From contig NZ_CP137555.1 of assembly GCF_033723955.1 (NCBI RefSeq), positions 4,022,001 to 4,086,000 on the forward strand: a DNA stretch of 64,000 bases. Reading direction: 5' to 3'. This DNA comes from Microbulbifer pacificus. GTDB lineage: Bacteria; Pseudomonadota; Gammaproteobacteria; Pseudomonadales; Cellvibrionaceae. Of the stretch, positions 1-9,596 are shown in pieces. Position numbers and translations under genes: made by a program. Within the stretch, counting starts at the first letter, position 1, and each line of letters starts with the position of its first letter. The notes beneath the pieces were generated by a model. That model was not told the origin of the DNA and made no database searches. It worked only from the letters and a program-made list of their open reading frames with translations.

Positions 1-1328
1 AAGGCAAAGCCTACGTTTGTGACCTGTCGGGGGAAGAAGCCCGTGAATACCGCGGCACCCTGAAAGCGCCGGGTAAGAACAGTCCCTATCGTGACCGCTC
101 GGTGGAAGAGAACCTGGATCTGTTTGCACGCATGACCGCGGGCGAATTCGACGAGGGCAGCTGCAGCCTGCGCGCAAAAATTGATATGGCCGCGGCAAAC
201 ATCAACCTGCGCGACCCGATCATCTACCGCATCAAGAAAATGGCGCACCACCAGACCGGTGACAAATGGTGTGTCTACCCGAGCTACGACTTCGCCCACG
301 GCCAGTCCGACGCCATCGAGGGTATTAGCCACTCCATCTGTACCCTGGAGTTTGAAGACCACAAGCCGCTGTACGACTGGTTCATTGAAAATCTGCCGGT
401 TCCTGCGCGTCCGCGCCAGTACGAATTTGCCCGTCTGCACTTGAACTACACTGTGGTTTCCAAGCGCAAGCTCAAGCAACTGGTGGATGAAGGTTTCGTG
501 GATGGCTGGGACGATCCGCGCATGCCGACCATCTCCGGCCTGCGTCGTCGCGGTGTGACGCCGGCATCGATTCGCCAGTTCTGCGAAATGATCGGGGTTA
601 CCCGTGCGGACTCCACCGTAGATGTGGGCATGCTCGAATACGCCATTCGCGACGATCTGGACAAGAATGCCCCCCGCGCCATGTGTGTGATGGAGCCGTT
701 GAAGGTCACCCTCACCAACTATCCGGAAGGGCAGCAGGAAATGCTGAGTGCACCCGGCCACCCGGTGCGCGACGACCTGCCGGCGCGGGAGCTGCCGTTT
801 ACCAAAACGGTGTACATCGAGCAGGAAGACTTCCGCGAGGAAGCCAACAAGAAATACAAGCGTCTGGTACTCGGCAAAAAGGTGCGCCTGCGTAATGCCT
901 ATGTGATTCAGGCAGACGAGGTCATCAAGAACGAGGCCGGCGAAATCGTTGAACTGCTGTGTTCCGTGGACCTGGATACCCTGGGTAAGGACCCGGCGGA
1001 CGGCGTCAAACCCAAGGGCGTGATTCACTGGGTTTCCGCCGACAATAACGTGGATTGTGAAGTGCGCCTGTATGACCGTCTTTTCAATGACGAGTCACCG
1101 GATGTGGGCGACAAGAACTTCCTCGAATCGGTCAACCCGGACAATCTGAAAATCCTGAGTGGCTGCAAGGCCGAGGTCGGCCTCGCACAGGCGCAGGTGG
1201 GGCAGGGTTATCAGTTCGAGCGCAATGGTTACTTCTGTCGCGACAGCAAATACGGCAGTGCCGAGAAACCGGTTTTCAACCGCACCATCGGGCTGCGTGA
1301 TTCTTTTGCCAAAGAACAGGACAACTGA
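1..1328 (+). CDS. glnS: Glutaminyl-tRNA synthetase, 3' part (5' end outside window)
   Basis: Cytosolic class I aminoacyl-tRNA synthetase that charges tRNA-Gln. The window opens inside the gene; the reading frame is open from base 3, giving about 441 residues, while the family is usually about 550. The visible part covers the C-terminal side of the catalytic domain, with the VVSKRKL variant of the KMSKS loop, followed by the two beta-barrel anticodon-binding domains. The N-terminal HIGH motif lies outside the window. Stretches such as [15 protein letters not shown] and RAKIDMAA are characteristic of GlnRS rather than GluRS. It is followed 86 bases later by cysS in the same direction, so the two may be co-transcribed. 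Confidence 0.96.
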   Translation, partial: GKAYVCDLSGEEAREYRGTLKAPGKNSPYRDRSVEENLDLFARMTAGEFDEGSCSLRAKIDMAAANINLRDPIIYRIKKMAHHQTGDKWCVYPSYDFAHGQSDAIEGISHSICTLEFEDHKPLYDWFIENLPVPARPRQYEFARLHLNYTVVSKRKLKQLVDEGFVDGWDDPRMPTISGLRRRGVTPASIRQFCEMIGVTRADSTVDVGMLEYAIRDDLDKNAPRAMCVMEPLKVTLTNYPEGQQEMLSAPGHPVRDDLPARELPFTKTVYIEQEDFREEANKKYKRLVLGKKVRLRNAYVIQADEVIKNEAGEIVELLCSVDLDTLGKDPADGVKPKGVIHWVSADNNVDCEVRLYDRLFNDESPDVGDKNFLESVNPDNLKILSGCKAEVGLAQAQVGQGYQFERNGYFCRDSKYGSAEKPVFNRTIGLRDSFAKEQDN

Positions 1329-1350
1329 GTCAGGCGCACTGGCCAATCCC

Positions 1351-1382
1351 GTGGGGTGAACGAATTTGTTTGTTCACCCCAC
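1351..1382 (+). other. Perfect 11-bp hairpin between glnS and cysS
   Basis: Arms 1351-1361 and 1372-1382 are exact reverse complements around a 10-base loop. No T-run follows, so this is not a standard intrinsic terminator. It may be an RNA-stabilising or processing hairpin in the leader of cysS, which starts 32 bases further on. Confidence 0.55.
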
Positions 1383-1414
1383 ATGACCTCAGAGAATAAA
1401 GTTAGCGGGAAGAG

Positions 1415-2788
1415 ATGTCTCTCAAACTCTACAACACCTTCTCCGGTGAAAAGGAAGTATTCCAACCATTACAGGAAGGCCGCGTGCGCATGTACGTGTG
1501 TGGTCCCACCGTGTACAACCGCGTGCACATCGGCAACGCGCGCCCGGCGGTGGTTTTTGACACCCTGTACCGGTTATTGAAAACCCAGTACAGCGACGTG
1601 GTGTACGCGCGCAACATTACCGATATCGACGACAAGATCATGAAAGCGGCGCGGGAGAACGGTGAGGAAATTGCCGCCCTTAGTGCGCGTTTCGCCCAGG
1701 CCTATTTCGAAGATATGCACGCGCTCAACACCCTGCAGCCGGACGTCACTCCCTATGCCACCGAGCACCTGCCGGAAATGATCGCGATGATCGAACGTCT
1801 GGTGGAGAAGGGACATGCCTACGAGGCTTCCGGACACGTGCTGTTCGCCGTGGAATCCATGGAAGACTACGGCAAGCTTTCCAAGCGTTCACTCGACGAC
1901 ATGCTTGCGGGCGCCCGTGTGGAAGTAGCTCCCTACAAAAAATACGCCGGCGACTTCGTACTGTGGAAACCCTCTGCCGACGATGAGCCGGGTTGGGACA
2001 GCCCCTGGGGACGCGGTCGTCCGGGCTGGCACCTAGAGTGCTCCGCGATGATCAAGAAGCATCTGGGAGACACCATCGATATCCACGGTGGGGGCCGCGA
2101 CCTGACCTTTCCGCACCACGAAAATGAGCGCGCCCAGAGCTGCTGCGCCAACGGTGTGGATTTTGTGCGCTACTGGATGCACAACGGTTACGTGAATATC
2201 GATGGCGAGAAGATGTCCAAGTCGCTGGGCAACTTCCGCATGGTCAACGACCTGCTTAAGCAGTATCCCGGCGAAGTGCTGCGCTTTGCGCTGCTTTCGG
2301 CCCATTACCGCTCGGAGTTGAATTTCAGCGCGGATCTGCTGGATCAGGCCTGGCGTACCCTCGATGGTCTGTATGGCGCCCTGCGGGATACCCAGGATGT
2401 GACCGCTGCCGAAGTGGATCTCGGTGACACCCCGTTTATGGCGGCCCTGAACGACGACCTGAATACCCCCATCGCCATCAGTGAACTGCACCAGCTGGCG
2501 CGGGAACTGAACAAGGCGGCGGATGCTAACAAGCCGGCGCTGAAAGGCCAGTTGCTCGCCGCCGGAGCCTTGCTGGGGATTCTGCAGATGGATGCGGAAA
2601 CCTGGTTCAAGCAGTCGCGCGGCGGTGACGAAATCAGTGAAGACGAAATCGAAGCATTGATCGCCGAGCGCCAGCAGAGCAAGGTCGACCGAAACTTTGC
2701 CCGCGCCGATGAAATCCGCGAGGAACTCAAGGCCAAGGGTGTGGTGCTGGAAGACAGCCGCGAAGGCACCAAGTGGCGCCGGGAGTAA
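1415..2788 (+). CDS. cysS: Cysteinyl-tRNA synthetase
   Basis: Class I synthetase that charges tRNA-Cys in the cytosol. At 457 residues it is full length for the family (E. coli enzyme about 461). Visible motifs are C29 in YVCGPTVYN, a zinc-ligand position; HIGN at residues 38-41 as the HIGH motif; and KMSKS at 266-270. The start ATG has a purine-rich GGGAAGAG just upstream. The C-terminus is the usual helical bundle and anticodon-binding region. It follows glnS, an arrangement I recall from Pseudomonas, where folD comes next. Here folD is displaced by about 10 kb of other genes. Confidence 0.97.
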   Translation: MSLKLYNTFSGEKEVFQPLQEGRVRMYVCGPTVYNRVHIGNARPAVVFDTLYRLLKTQYSDVVYARNITDIDDKIMKAARENGEEIAALSARFAQAYFEDMHALNTLQPDVTPYATEHLPEMIAMIERLVEKGHAYEASGHVLFAVESMEDYGKLSKRSLDDMLAGARVEVAPYKKYAGDFVLWKPSADDEPGWDSPWGRGRPGWHLECSAMIKKHLGDTIDIHGGGRDLTFPHHENERAQSCCANGVDFVRYWMHNGYVNIDGEKMSKSLGNFRMVNDLLKQYPGEVLRFALLSAHYRSELNFSADLLDQAWRTLDGLYGALRDTQDVTAAEVDLGDTPFMAALNDDLNTPIAISELHQLARELNKAADANKPALKGQLLAAGALLGILQMDAETWFKQSRGGDEISEDEIEALIAERQQSKVDRNFARADEIREELKAKGVVLEDSREGTKWRRE

Positions 2789-2814
2789 TCCCGCCTAATT
2801 TCTACACAATCCCA

Positions 2815-2841
2815 CATGAGCCTGTGTTCAGCAGGCTCATG
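2815..2841 (+). other. 10-bp hairpin after cysS without U-tract
   Basis: Arms 2815-2824 and 2832-2841 are perfect reverse complements with a 7-base loop. It is followed by CGGTGCAAAAAC rather than a T-run, so intrinsic termination is doubtful. It may be the 3' stabilising end of the cysS transcript or a leader structure of the small lipoprotein gene that follows. Confidence 0.45.
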
Positions 2842-2873
2842 CGGTGCAAAAACAAAAATTAAACTAAAAGAAA

Positions 2874-3068
2874 ATGACCATGAAAAACATCCTGACCATC
2901 CTCGCTGCCGCTATCGCCGTCCTTACTCTCACCGCCTGCGAACCCAAACGTGGTTCCGATGCCTGGTGCAAAAAAATGGACGAAACCCCCAAGGGTGACT
3001 GGAGCTTCAAAGACGCCGGTGACTACACCAAATTCTGCGTGCTGAAACAGAAGCCGGAAGACAACTAA
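2874..3068 (+). CDS. Small DUF3012-type lipoprotein
   Basis: Predicted 64-residue lipoprotein. The N-terminus has a basic start, a hydrophobic stretch (ILTILAAAIAVLTLT) and a lipobox ending LTAC, so signal peptidase II should leave a mature protein of roughly 42 residues. The mature part, with GSDAWCKKMDETPKGDW followed by a helix and a second cysteine, matches the DUF3012 family of small envelope lipoproteins of unknown function. The two mature cysteines besides the lipidated one could form a disulfide. A second in-frame ATG lies 6 bases downstream (2880), so either start is possible. The protein ends just before the mks operon, with no sign of a functional link. Confidence 0.8.
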   Translation: MTMKNILTILAAAIAVLTLTACEPKRGSDAWCKKMDETPKGDWSFKDAGDYTKFCVLKQKPEDN

Positions 3069-3099
3069 CATCCATACCAAGTAAGCGGAAATCTCTGCG

Positions 3100-4539
3100 T
3101 TGTTTTTTGCAGATTCCTACCAGCATTTTTTTCGTCCACTGACCGGCAAATACCGTGAGCAGGTGGTGGAATGCCTGCGCCTGCTGTACGAGCGCCTGTA
3201 TACCGCGAAGGCGGATTACGGCGAGTCGCTGAATCGCGAGCAGATTCTGGAAATCTTTGCCGAGGCTTTGACGCGCGCGCCCCAGCTCGACAGTGAGAGC
3301 GACGGTGACGCCGGCACAGAGCCGGAAGGGCGCTTTCGCAATCTGCGCGAGCAGGCGGTATGGGTGCTGAACAGCTTGGTGGAGTTTGGCTGGCTGGAAA
3401 AGCTGGTGGATACCACCACGCTTTCTGTTTCATTTCCCTTCAGCCGTCGAGGCCGCCTGTTCACCCAGCCGCTGGTGGAGCTGAACAGCACCCGCGTGCG
3501 CACCCGTCACCGCAACACCCGCAATACGCTGAATGCTCTGGAGGCCTTCAATAGCCGCGGTGAGGTCTACGACCTGATCGATGCCTGGGAGTACTCCGAG
3601 CGTATCGTGGCCGACTTCACCGATATGATCGCAGAGCTGGAAGAGCGCAAGCGGGAACTGGTGCGCGAGGTGGAAGCACAGATACTGGTGCAGCAGGCCA
3701 CGGAAGAATTCTTTTCATTTATGGAAAGCCGCTTCCAACCGGACCTGGCCATCCGCCTTTCCGCCGACAGTGTGGAAAAGCACCGCGATAGTATCGGCCG
3801 TGTCATCGGCCAGATTCGTCGCAAGGAAAACAGCAGCAAGGCCGAGTGGGAGCGCCGTCTGCGTCAGCAGTTGCCGGAACTCTACAGCGAGGGACAATCG
3901 GTGCTCTGGCTGATGCTCGACACCATCGAAGATCGCATGCGCCGCGCCTGTGAAGTGAAGTTGCCGGCACTGCGCCACGCCTTGCAGGGTTTCACCAAGC
4001 GGGCGGAAATCATTATCCGCCAGCTGAGCTATCTGCAAAGTCATACCGAGGGTGCATTCACCGATCTGTGCCAGGATCTTGGCAAGGCAAGCAACCGCGA
4101 CGCATTACTGACGCAACTCGGTGATCAGCTGGCGTCTTTCCAGCTGCGTCTGTTCGACCCGAAACAGACGCAGCTCTGGCAGCGCAACTGCAGGGCGCCG
4201 GTGAACACCCTGGTGGAAGATGAGGCGCCCATCAGCGACGACAGTCAGCGGGAAATTGTCCTTCAGCAGTTGCTGGACCAGGCGTTCAATTTCAACGGTA
4301 GCGATCTGCGCAATTATCTGAAATCCGCGCTGGGAAGCGGGCAGCAAGTCCGCAGTCGCGACCTGCCGCTCAACAGTGCCCGCGACCTGCTCGCCATGAG
4401 CCATGCGCTGGAAGCCGCAGCGGTATCCCAGGACGGCAGTGGCCCGTTCGTGGAAGTGACCTTTACCGGAGAAGTGGCGAGTAACGACTTCTTCGAGCAA
4501 TTTGACGAATACACGCTTGAGTTGAAAAACCGTGATTGA
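3100..4539 (+). CDS. mksF: MksF, kleisin-like subunit of the MksBEF condensin
   Basis: First gene of an SMC-type condensin operon. The 479-residue protein looks like the MukF-like kleisin: a helical, winged-helix-like N-terminus (FRPLTGKYREQVVECLRLLYERL), a long middle region rich in charged helices, and a C-terminal part expected to contact the SMC head. In this family it bridges the two MksB heads and recruits MksE. The best start is TTG at 3100; no ATG is available before conserved-looking sequence, and a GCGGAA stretch lies about 11 bases upstream. It overlaps mksE by 8 bases, so the two are translationally coupled. Identification rests on gene order (F-E-B), size and the unmistakable SMC gene downstream. 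Individual sequence motifs are weak in this family. Confidence 0.85.
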   Translation: MFFADSYQHFFRPLTGKYREQVVECLRLLYERLYTAKADYGESLNREQILEIFAEALTRAPQLDSESDGDAGTEPEGRFRNLREQAVWVLNSLVEFGWLEKLVDTTTLSVSFPFSRRGRLFTQPLVELNSTRVRTRHRNTRNTLNALEAFNSRGEVYDLIDAWEYSERIVADFTDMIAELEERKRELVREVEAQILVQQATEEFFSFMESRFQPDLAIRLSADSVEKHRDSIGRVIGQIRRKENSSKAEWERRLRQQLPELYSEGQSVLWLMLDTIEDRMRRACEVKLPALRHALQGFTKRAEIIIRQLSYLQSHTEGAFTDLCQDLGKASNRDALLTQLGDQLASFQLRLFDPKQTQLWQRNCRAPVNTLVEDEAPISDDSQREIVLQQLLDQAFNFNGSDLRNYLKSALGSGQQVRSRDLPLNSARDLLAMSHALEAAAVSQDGSGPFVEVTFTGEVASNDFFEQFDEYTLELKNRD

Positions 4540-5233
4540 ACAGGCTTTGGAAGAGGCGCTGACCCAGTGTCGGCTGACCCGCAACGAATTTTCCGAACTG
4601 TTGGTGCGCCTGCTGGATTACGGTGTGATCTGCCGCGATGAAAGCAATGTGGAGACGGTGCTCTACGATCGTTTCCAGCGCTGCGAACCGTTGATTCGCG
4701 AGTGGATCGCTCCGCTTGGTCTGCGGTTGCAGCACGACAGTCGTTTCCAGTTTATTCGCGTGTATCCGCCCGGCGCCGAAGTGCCTGGGATGCCGGATCA
4801 GGAAGAGCCCCACCACGGCGGCTTCCGCGCGCGCCTGACTCAGCAGGAAGTGGCCGCGATTCTGGTGCTGCGGGTGGAGTACGACAAATCTCTGCGCGAA
4901 GGACAAGTGGATGACCAGGGCTGTGTGGCCCTGACACTGGAGGCGCTGGAACTCGGCATGCGCAATCTGCTGAAAATGTCGCTGCCGGACAAGCATGTGG
5001 AACGCAAGCAGTTGCTGAAAAAGCTGCGACAGCTGCGCCTGATCCAGTTCCAGGGTGAAGACACTGATGTTGTGGTGGACATCCTGTTGCGGGTGCGCCC
5101 CACCATCGCCCAGTTCGTATCCGAATCTGCGCTTGAGCAATTGCTCAGCGAGCCCGAAAAGGCCGAAGCGGATAGCGAGCGGCTTACACCGGTCAGTGAA
5201 GACCACAGCCTGTTTGCTGAAACCGAACACTAA
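4532..5233 (+). CDS. mksE: MksE, winged-helix subunit of the MksBEF condensin
   Basis: Second gene of the condensin operon, 233 residues and MukE-like in size and position. The start is GTG at 4532, overlapping the end of mksF by 8 bases. The sequence is largely helical with winged-helix character (EALTQCRLTRNEFSELLVRLLDYGVICRD near the N-terminus; a QQEVAAILVLRVEYDKSL segment in the middle). The last ~20 residues look disordered and acidic. In Mks and Muk complexes this subunit binds the kleisin as a dimer and modulates DNA loading. It is followed 26 bases later by mksB. Confidence 0.85.
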   Translation: MIEQALEEALTQCRLTRNEFSELLVRLLDYGVICRDESNVETVLYDRFQRCEPLIREWIAPLGLRLQHDSRFQFIRVYPPGAEVPGMPDQEEPHHGGFRARLTQQEVAAILVLRVEYDKSLREGQVDDQGCVALTLEALELGMRNLLKMSLPDKHVERKQLLKKLRQLRLIQFQGEDTDVVVDILLRVRPTIAQFVSESALEQLLSEPEKAEADSERLTPVSEDHSLFAETEH

Positions 5234-5259
5234 ATTTTCCTGTCGAGCATTCGAAACGT

Positions 5260-8200
5260 ATGTTTCTGAAAAAACTCATTCTGATCAATTGGGGCAATAT
5301 TCCCCAGTTGGAATACGATTTCGGGCCCATCAACCTGTTTTCCGGTGGCAACGGCTCCGGTAAAACCACCGCGGCGGACGCGATCCAGACGTTGATGACC
5401 GCGGCCCACGACACCCTATTTACCTTCAACCCGGGACAGGATGAAACCACCCAGCGTGGGCGCGGCGGCAAACAGGTGCGCACCCTGGCGTCCTATGTGC
5501 TCGGTTGTGACGACGGCAGCTACGCGCGTCTGCAACCCACGGATTGCTACATCGCCGGTATCTTCCACCCCACCGAGGGCGAAGATGGCGAGCCGTTCAC
5601 GGCGATCATGGGAATCCGCGCGCATCTGGATACCAGTGCCAAACCCGCACAGGCGCGTCAGGAAGGCCTGAAGTTTTTTGTGATCCCCGGCGAACAGCTG
5701 TCGATGGGCGATTTCGTCAAGGAGTACCAGGACGGCAAGCACCTGCTGCCGCTGGATCGCTTTTACAGTGTGGTCGGCAAACAGTTCGACAAGGTCGAGC
5801 AGTACGACAAGAAGAAGACCTACCTGCGCCGTCTTTACGGCGCGCTGCGTGGGCGCAAAGATGCGGTGCCGGATCGCGAGGCTACGCATGCCGCGCGCAC
5901 CTTTGCCAACTTTATGGCCTACAAGCCGGTAAAGAGCATCAACGATTTCGTCGCCCAGGAAGTGCTGGAGAAGCGAGACCTCGGCGAGGCCATCCGCTCC
6001 GTCTCCGAACTGATGAAAACCATCCACGGTATGGAGCAGGAGGCGCGGGAGATTGTCGATCGTGTCGACAGCTTGCAGCGCATCGCTGAATCCGCGGACA
6101 TGTACACCGGGCAGTGGCTGCAGCTGCGGGTGCAGGAATATCTGCAGGCCAAGCACCAGCAGCTGCGGGTACAGAAAACCTATCTCGAGGGCAAAAATCG
6201 GCAGAAGGATACCCGTGCGGAACTGGAGCGCGCCGGGCAGGAAATCCAGCTATCGGAAAGTCGCGCTCGCCTGCTCAATGAACAGCTGGTATCGATCCAG
6301 GCGCAGCGCCAGGGCATTGCCGCGCTGCGCAGCAAGGATGAGCTCGACCAGAAAGTGGCTGAAGCCAACCGTGTGTTGTCCTCCCTGGGGACGCCGCTGG
6401 CCGCCCAGCAACAAATATTTGCGGCCAACCAGGCCGCTGCCGGTGACCTGCTGACGCTTTTAAACAGCACCTCGGTGTCGCTGGAAATCCCCGCGTTCAG
6501 CGATGGCGGCTTGCTCAAATCCCTCAAGGCAGTAGCCCGCGGCGACGATCTGCCGCAATTGCAGGGATTGCTCGGTAAGGACTGGATCGATCTCTCCGCA
6601 CAGGAATCTCTGCGGGAACTGGTGGCGACGGTAGAGACCCTGCAGAATCGCCTGGTTCAGCAAATGACCGATGCCGAATCTGGTCAGGTGACCCTGCGGG
6701 ATCTGGTGAATGACCTGGTTTCCCGCGGCGAGCAGAAAACCCAGCAGTTGCAAAAGGCGCTGCAGGTGCAGGAATCTCGTATTCATTATCTGCAATCCAA
6801 CCGCGTGCACTATCCAGCCTATGTGGATCAGGCGCTGGCCGCTATTCGCGAGCAGTGTCCGCAGGCAGAACCGCAGGTGCTGTGCGATTTCGTTGAGGTG
6901 CTGGACGAGTGTTGGCAGATGGCGGTGGAGGGCTACCTGGGCGGTGCGCGATTCTCCATCATTGTCGACGCGAAGTATGAGGCTGAAGCCATCAGTATCG
7001 TGCGCGCGATGCCGGGCAGGAACAACCGCGCGCGGGTGATTCAGGGGGACAAGGCGCGGCGCGATGCCGAGCGCCTGGAGATCCCGAAAAAATCCATCAT
7101 CGAGTTGATGTCGTTCAATCACAAAACCGCGGAATACTATCTGCGCGCATCTTACGGTTCCGTATTGCAGGTGCGAGATGCAGATGAACTGCGTGTAACT
7201 CGCCGCGGCCTCACGCCGGAAGGACTGGCCAGCGGCAACTACAGCATGTGGCGCAGCGATATCGACGATAGCGAGCTGGTGTTTGGTCAGGGCGCCCGGG
7301 CGCGGGCACTGGCCGCCCAGGAGAGGGCCATGCGCCAGCTGCTGAGCGAGGCCACCCAGGTCAATGAGCAGCAGCAACAGCTGCGCAAGCTCGCGCAGGC
7401 GGTGCGCAGCCTGACCCCGCTGAAATTACTGGAATCTGTGGATGCTGCGCTGAACGCGCAGCGGCAGCGGCACAATGCAGAGCAGGCACTGTCCAACCTG
7501 GATCTCGACGATGGCGTGGAGTTGGAACGGCAGGCCAATGAGTTGCACCAGAAACTGGATGCAGAGCGGCAGCAGGGCGCTAGCCTGCAGAAATTGGTGG
7601 GCAAGCTCGAGACCAATCTCGACAGTATCGCCAAGCAGCTGAATGCACTTTCGGCGCAGCTGGACCAGTTGGATGAAGAGCTTTCCGATCGCGAAGCCGC
7701 AGTACAGCGTATCGTGCAGATTGCGCCGGAGTTCGATGCCGAAGCCGCATTGCAGAATGCCGATGAGCAGGCCGCGCGGGCCGGGGATGGTTTCGACTTT
7801 GCGCGAGACGTGAGCGAGTGGCAGGGACTGTTGCAGAAATACAGCCATCAGCTGCTGAAGGCGGTAATGGACTACAACAGCTGTAGCAGTACTGGTGATA
7901 CCCTTTCCTTTGATCCGGATTTTGCCGCTGGCCACACCGAGGGTCAGTTCAAGCTGGTGTGCCAGCTGGTGGAGCAGGTCACCGCGCTGCGCAATCGCCT
8001 CAAAAACAATCTGCTGGTGGATCGCCACGAGCAATTGCTAGGGTTGAAGAAATCGTTCAACACCACATTCGTAACACACCTTTGCCACGCGATTTACCAG
8101 TCGATCAACGACGGCAAACGGGTGCTGGATGACCTGAACCAGGAGCTGGAGCATCACCGTTTCGGCGCGGACCGCGAGCGCTTCCGTTTCGATTACCGCT

Positions 8201-8895
8201 GGGTGCCGGAGTTCAAGGATTACTGGAACTTCTTTAAAGCGGTTATCGAACTGCCGAATCTGGGGGAAGAGCAGAGTCTGTTTGATGCGGAACTGTCACC
8301 CAAGCACCAGCAGGTGCGGGATCGCTTGCTGAATATGCTGCTGAGCGAAGACGAGCAGCTCGCCCGTCGGGAGCTGGATCGCATCAGCGATTACCGCAAC
8401 TACCGCAATTACGAAATTTTCAAGGAACCGGAAGGCAAGGAGCCGATCGCGCTCAGCCAGTATGGCACCGGTTCCGGTGGCCAGCTGGAAACTCCGGCCT
8501 ACATCATTCGTTCCGCGGCGGTGACCTCCGCTTTCCGCTTCAACGACGGCAGTAGTCACCTGAAGATGGTGCTGGTGGATGAAGCCTTCTCGAAAATGGA
8601 TGAATCCCGCTCGCGGGAAGTGATCCGCTACCTGACCGAGACCCTGGGGCTACAGCTGTTGTTCATCATGCCCAGCAGCAAGTCCGGCCCGTTTATGGAC
8701 CTGATTTCCAACCAGTTCGTGTTCAGTAAATGCCCGAGTCCGAAGCCCATCGGCGAGCTTAAAACCCGGGTGTATGTAGATCGCAAGGTGTGCAACCAGG
8801 AGAAAATTGCCGCCCTCTGGGCCAATCACCGCCGTACGATTCGTCAGCAGGCGAGCCTGGAGTTTCTGGATATGCTAGAAACGGTGGAAACCTGA
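5260..8895 (+). CDS. mksB: MksB, SMC-like ATPase of the MksBEF condensin
   Basis: A 1211-residue SMC/MukB-type ATPase. The N-terminal head carries the Walker A motif GGNGSGKTT at 29-37. The centre has two long coiled-coil arms (roughly 270-520 and 690-860) around a hinge-like globular region near 530-620. The C-terminal head carries the ABC signature GTGSGG near residue 1070 and Walker B LVDEAF near 1105. The complex is expected to bind and loop DNA, helping chromosome organisation; related JetABC proteins do so for plasmid restriction. The Jet/MksBEFG systems have a fourth, Toprim-type nuclease gene (mksG/jetD), but the next gene here is a small coiled-coil protein. This therefore looks like the three-gene chromosome-maintenance version. 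The hinge has no obvious Wadjet-specific features that I can recognise. Confidence 0.92.
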   Translation: MFLKKLILINWGNIPQLEYDFGPINLFSGGNGSGKTTAADAIQTLMTAAHDTLFTFNPGQDETTQRGRGGKQVRTLASYVLGCDDGSYARLQPTDCYIAGIFHPTEGEDGEPFTAIMGIRAHLDTSAKPAQARQEGLKFFVIPGEQLSMGDFVKEYQDGKHLLPLDRFYSVVGKQFDKVEQYDKKKTYLRRLYGALRGRKDAVPDREATHAARTFANFMAYKPVKSINDFVAQEVLEKRDLGEAIRSVSELMKTIHGMEQEAREIVDRVDSLQRIAESADMYTGQWLQLRVQEYLQAKHQQLRVQKTYLEGKNRQKDTRAELERAGQEIQLSESRARLLNEQLVSIQAQRQGIAALRSKDELDQKVAEANRVLSSLGTPLAAQQQIFAANQAAAGDLLTLLNSTSVSLEIPAFSDGGLLKSLKAVARGDDLPQLQGLLGKDWIDLSAQESLRELVATVETLQNRLVQQMTDAESGQVTLRDLVNDLVSRGEQKTQQLQKALQVQESRIHYLQSNRVHYPAYVDQALAAIREQCPQAEPQVLCDFVEVLDECWQMAVEGYLGGARFSIIVDAKYEAEAISIVRAMPGRNNRARVIQGDKARRDAERLEIPKKSIIELMSFNHKTAEYYLRASYGSVLQVRDADELRVTRRGLTPEGLASGNYSMWRSDIDDSELVFGQGARARALAAQERAMRQLLSEATQVNEQQQQLRKLAQAVRSLTPLKLLESVDAALNAQRQRHNAEQALSNLDLDDGVELERQANELHQKLDAERQQGASLQKLVGKLETNLDSIAKQLNALSAQLDQLDEELSDREAAVQRIVQIAPEFDAEAALQNADEQAARAGDGFDFARDVSEWQGLLQKYSHQLLKAVMDYNSCSSTGDTLSFDPDFAAGHTEGQFKLVCQLVEQVTALRNRLKNNLLVDRHEQLLGLKKSFNTTFVTHLCHAIYQSINDGKRVLDDLNQELEHHRFGADRERFRFDYRWVPEFKDYWNFFKAVIELPNLGEEQSLFDAELSPKHQQVRDRLLNMLLSEDEQLARRELDRISDYRNYRNYEIFKEPEGKEPIALSQYGTGSGGQLETPAYIIRSAAVTSAFRFNDGSSHLKMVLVDEAFSKMDESRSREVIRYLTETLGLQLLFIMPSSKSGPFMDLISNQFVFSKCPSPKPIGELKTRVYVDRKVCNQEKIAALWANHRRTIRQQASLEFLDMLETVET

Positions 8896-9037
8896 GCTGG
8901 AGCTGTTTGAATCACTGCGGCCTTGTGGGTCACTGATTCAACTTGCGTTTTACGTGCCAGTTCGCGGAAGATATTCCGACTTCCGCTAGAATTTGGCGGA
9001 CTAATAACATTTTCGCGCTTGAGCAGGGGAGGCTTGG

Positions 9038-9493
9038 ATGCGTCAGTTTTCGATTTTGTTGATCTTCGTGGTGGCTTTCGGTAGTGCCGCGGTGCTGTAT
9101 GAGCAGGAAAGTCGCAAGGTGAAGGGCGTGTTGTCCCAGATCACCGATCTTCAGGCCAAGGTGGGTGATATGCAGGCCGAAATCAATCGGCTGAATGCAG
9201 AACTGGAAGCGGTAAAACTGGCAGAGCGGCGGCGCCCGAACCTGAACACGATCGCCAGTCGCGTGCTGCACAATGAGCCCGCCAAACCGACAGCGCCGTC
9301 AGCTGCAATTGCGAATTCATCCAGTGCCAGTCAGCGTGGCTTGGTGGCCGGTGATGTAACCAATTCTGCTCCGGCCATTCGCGGCCGTGGCGAGCCTTCC
9401 GACGACGAGTGGGCCAAGCCCACGATAGATGCCGAGGTGCGTGAGTCACAGGCTGCGAACGGAGCAGAAGCTGTGGCGGACCCGTATCGCTAA
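9038..9493 (+). CDS. Single-pass membrane protein with coiled coil, unknown function
   Basis: A 151-residue protein I do not recognise. It begins with a hydrophobic segment (about residues 4-20) that serves as an uncleaved anchor or signal. A heptad-like coiled coil follows, about 25-62 (ITDLQAKVGDMQAEINRLNAEL). The C-terminal half is low-complexity, Ala/Ser/Pro-rich and probably disordered. A good GGGAGG ribosome site lies upstream of the ATG. It is separated from mksB by 142 bases and closed by its own terminator, so it is probably an independent unit rather than a missing Mks subunit. The architecture is reminiscent of small division or envelope proteins, but nothing more specific can be claimed. 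Confidence 0.7.
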   Translation: MRQFSILLIFVVAFGSAAVLYEQESRKVKGVLSQITDLQAKVGDMQAEINRLNAELEAVKLAERRRPNLNTIASRVLHNEPAKPTAPSAAIANSSSASQRGLVAGDVTNSAPAIRGRGEPSDDEWAKPTIDAEVRESQAANGAEAVADPYR

Positions 9494-9531
9494 ACCCTCT
9501 CTGGTAGCGATTTTTGCAAGTTTTGACAAAC

Positions 9532-9558
9532 AAGCCCGCTGATCCAGCGGGCTTTTGA
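9532..9558 (+). terminator. Intrinsic terminator after the coiled-coil gene
   Basis: 10-bp GC-rich stem (9532-9541 with 9545-9554), a three-base loop and four T residues at 9553-9556. It sits 38 bases after the stop codon. Confidence 0.75.
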
Positions 9559-9596
9559 TTTCAATTCTTCGGTAATTTAAGTAACTGGAATCTGTT

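Noticed and set aside
4463..5230. Minus-strand frame of 255 codons inside mksE
   Set aside because: It lies entirely opposite mksE, which fits the condensin operon by overlap and order.
3100..9037. Wadjet (JetABCD) plasmid-defence system
   Set aside because: No JetD/MksG nuclease gene follows mksB, so only MksBEF is supported.
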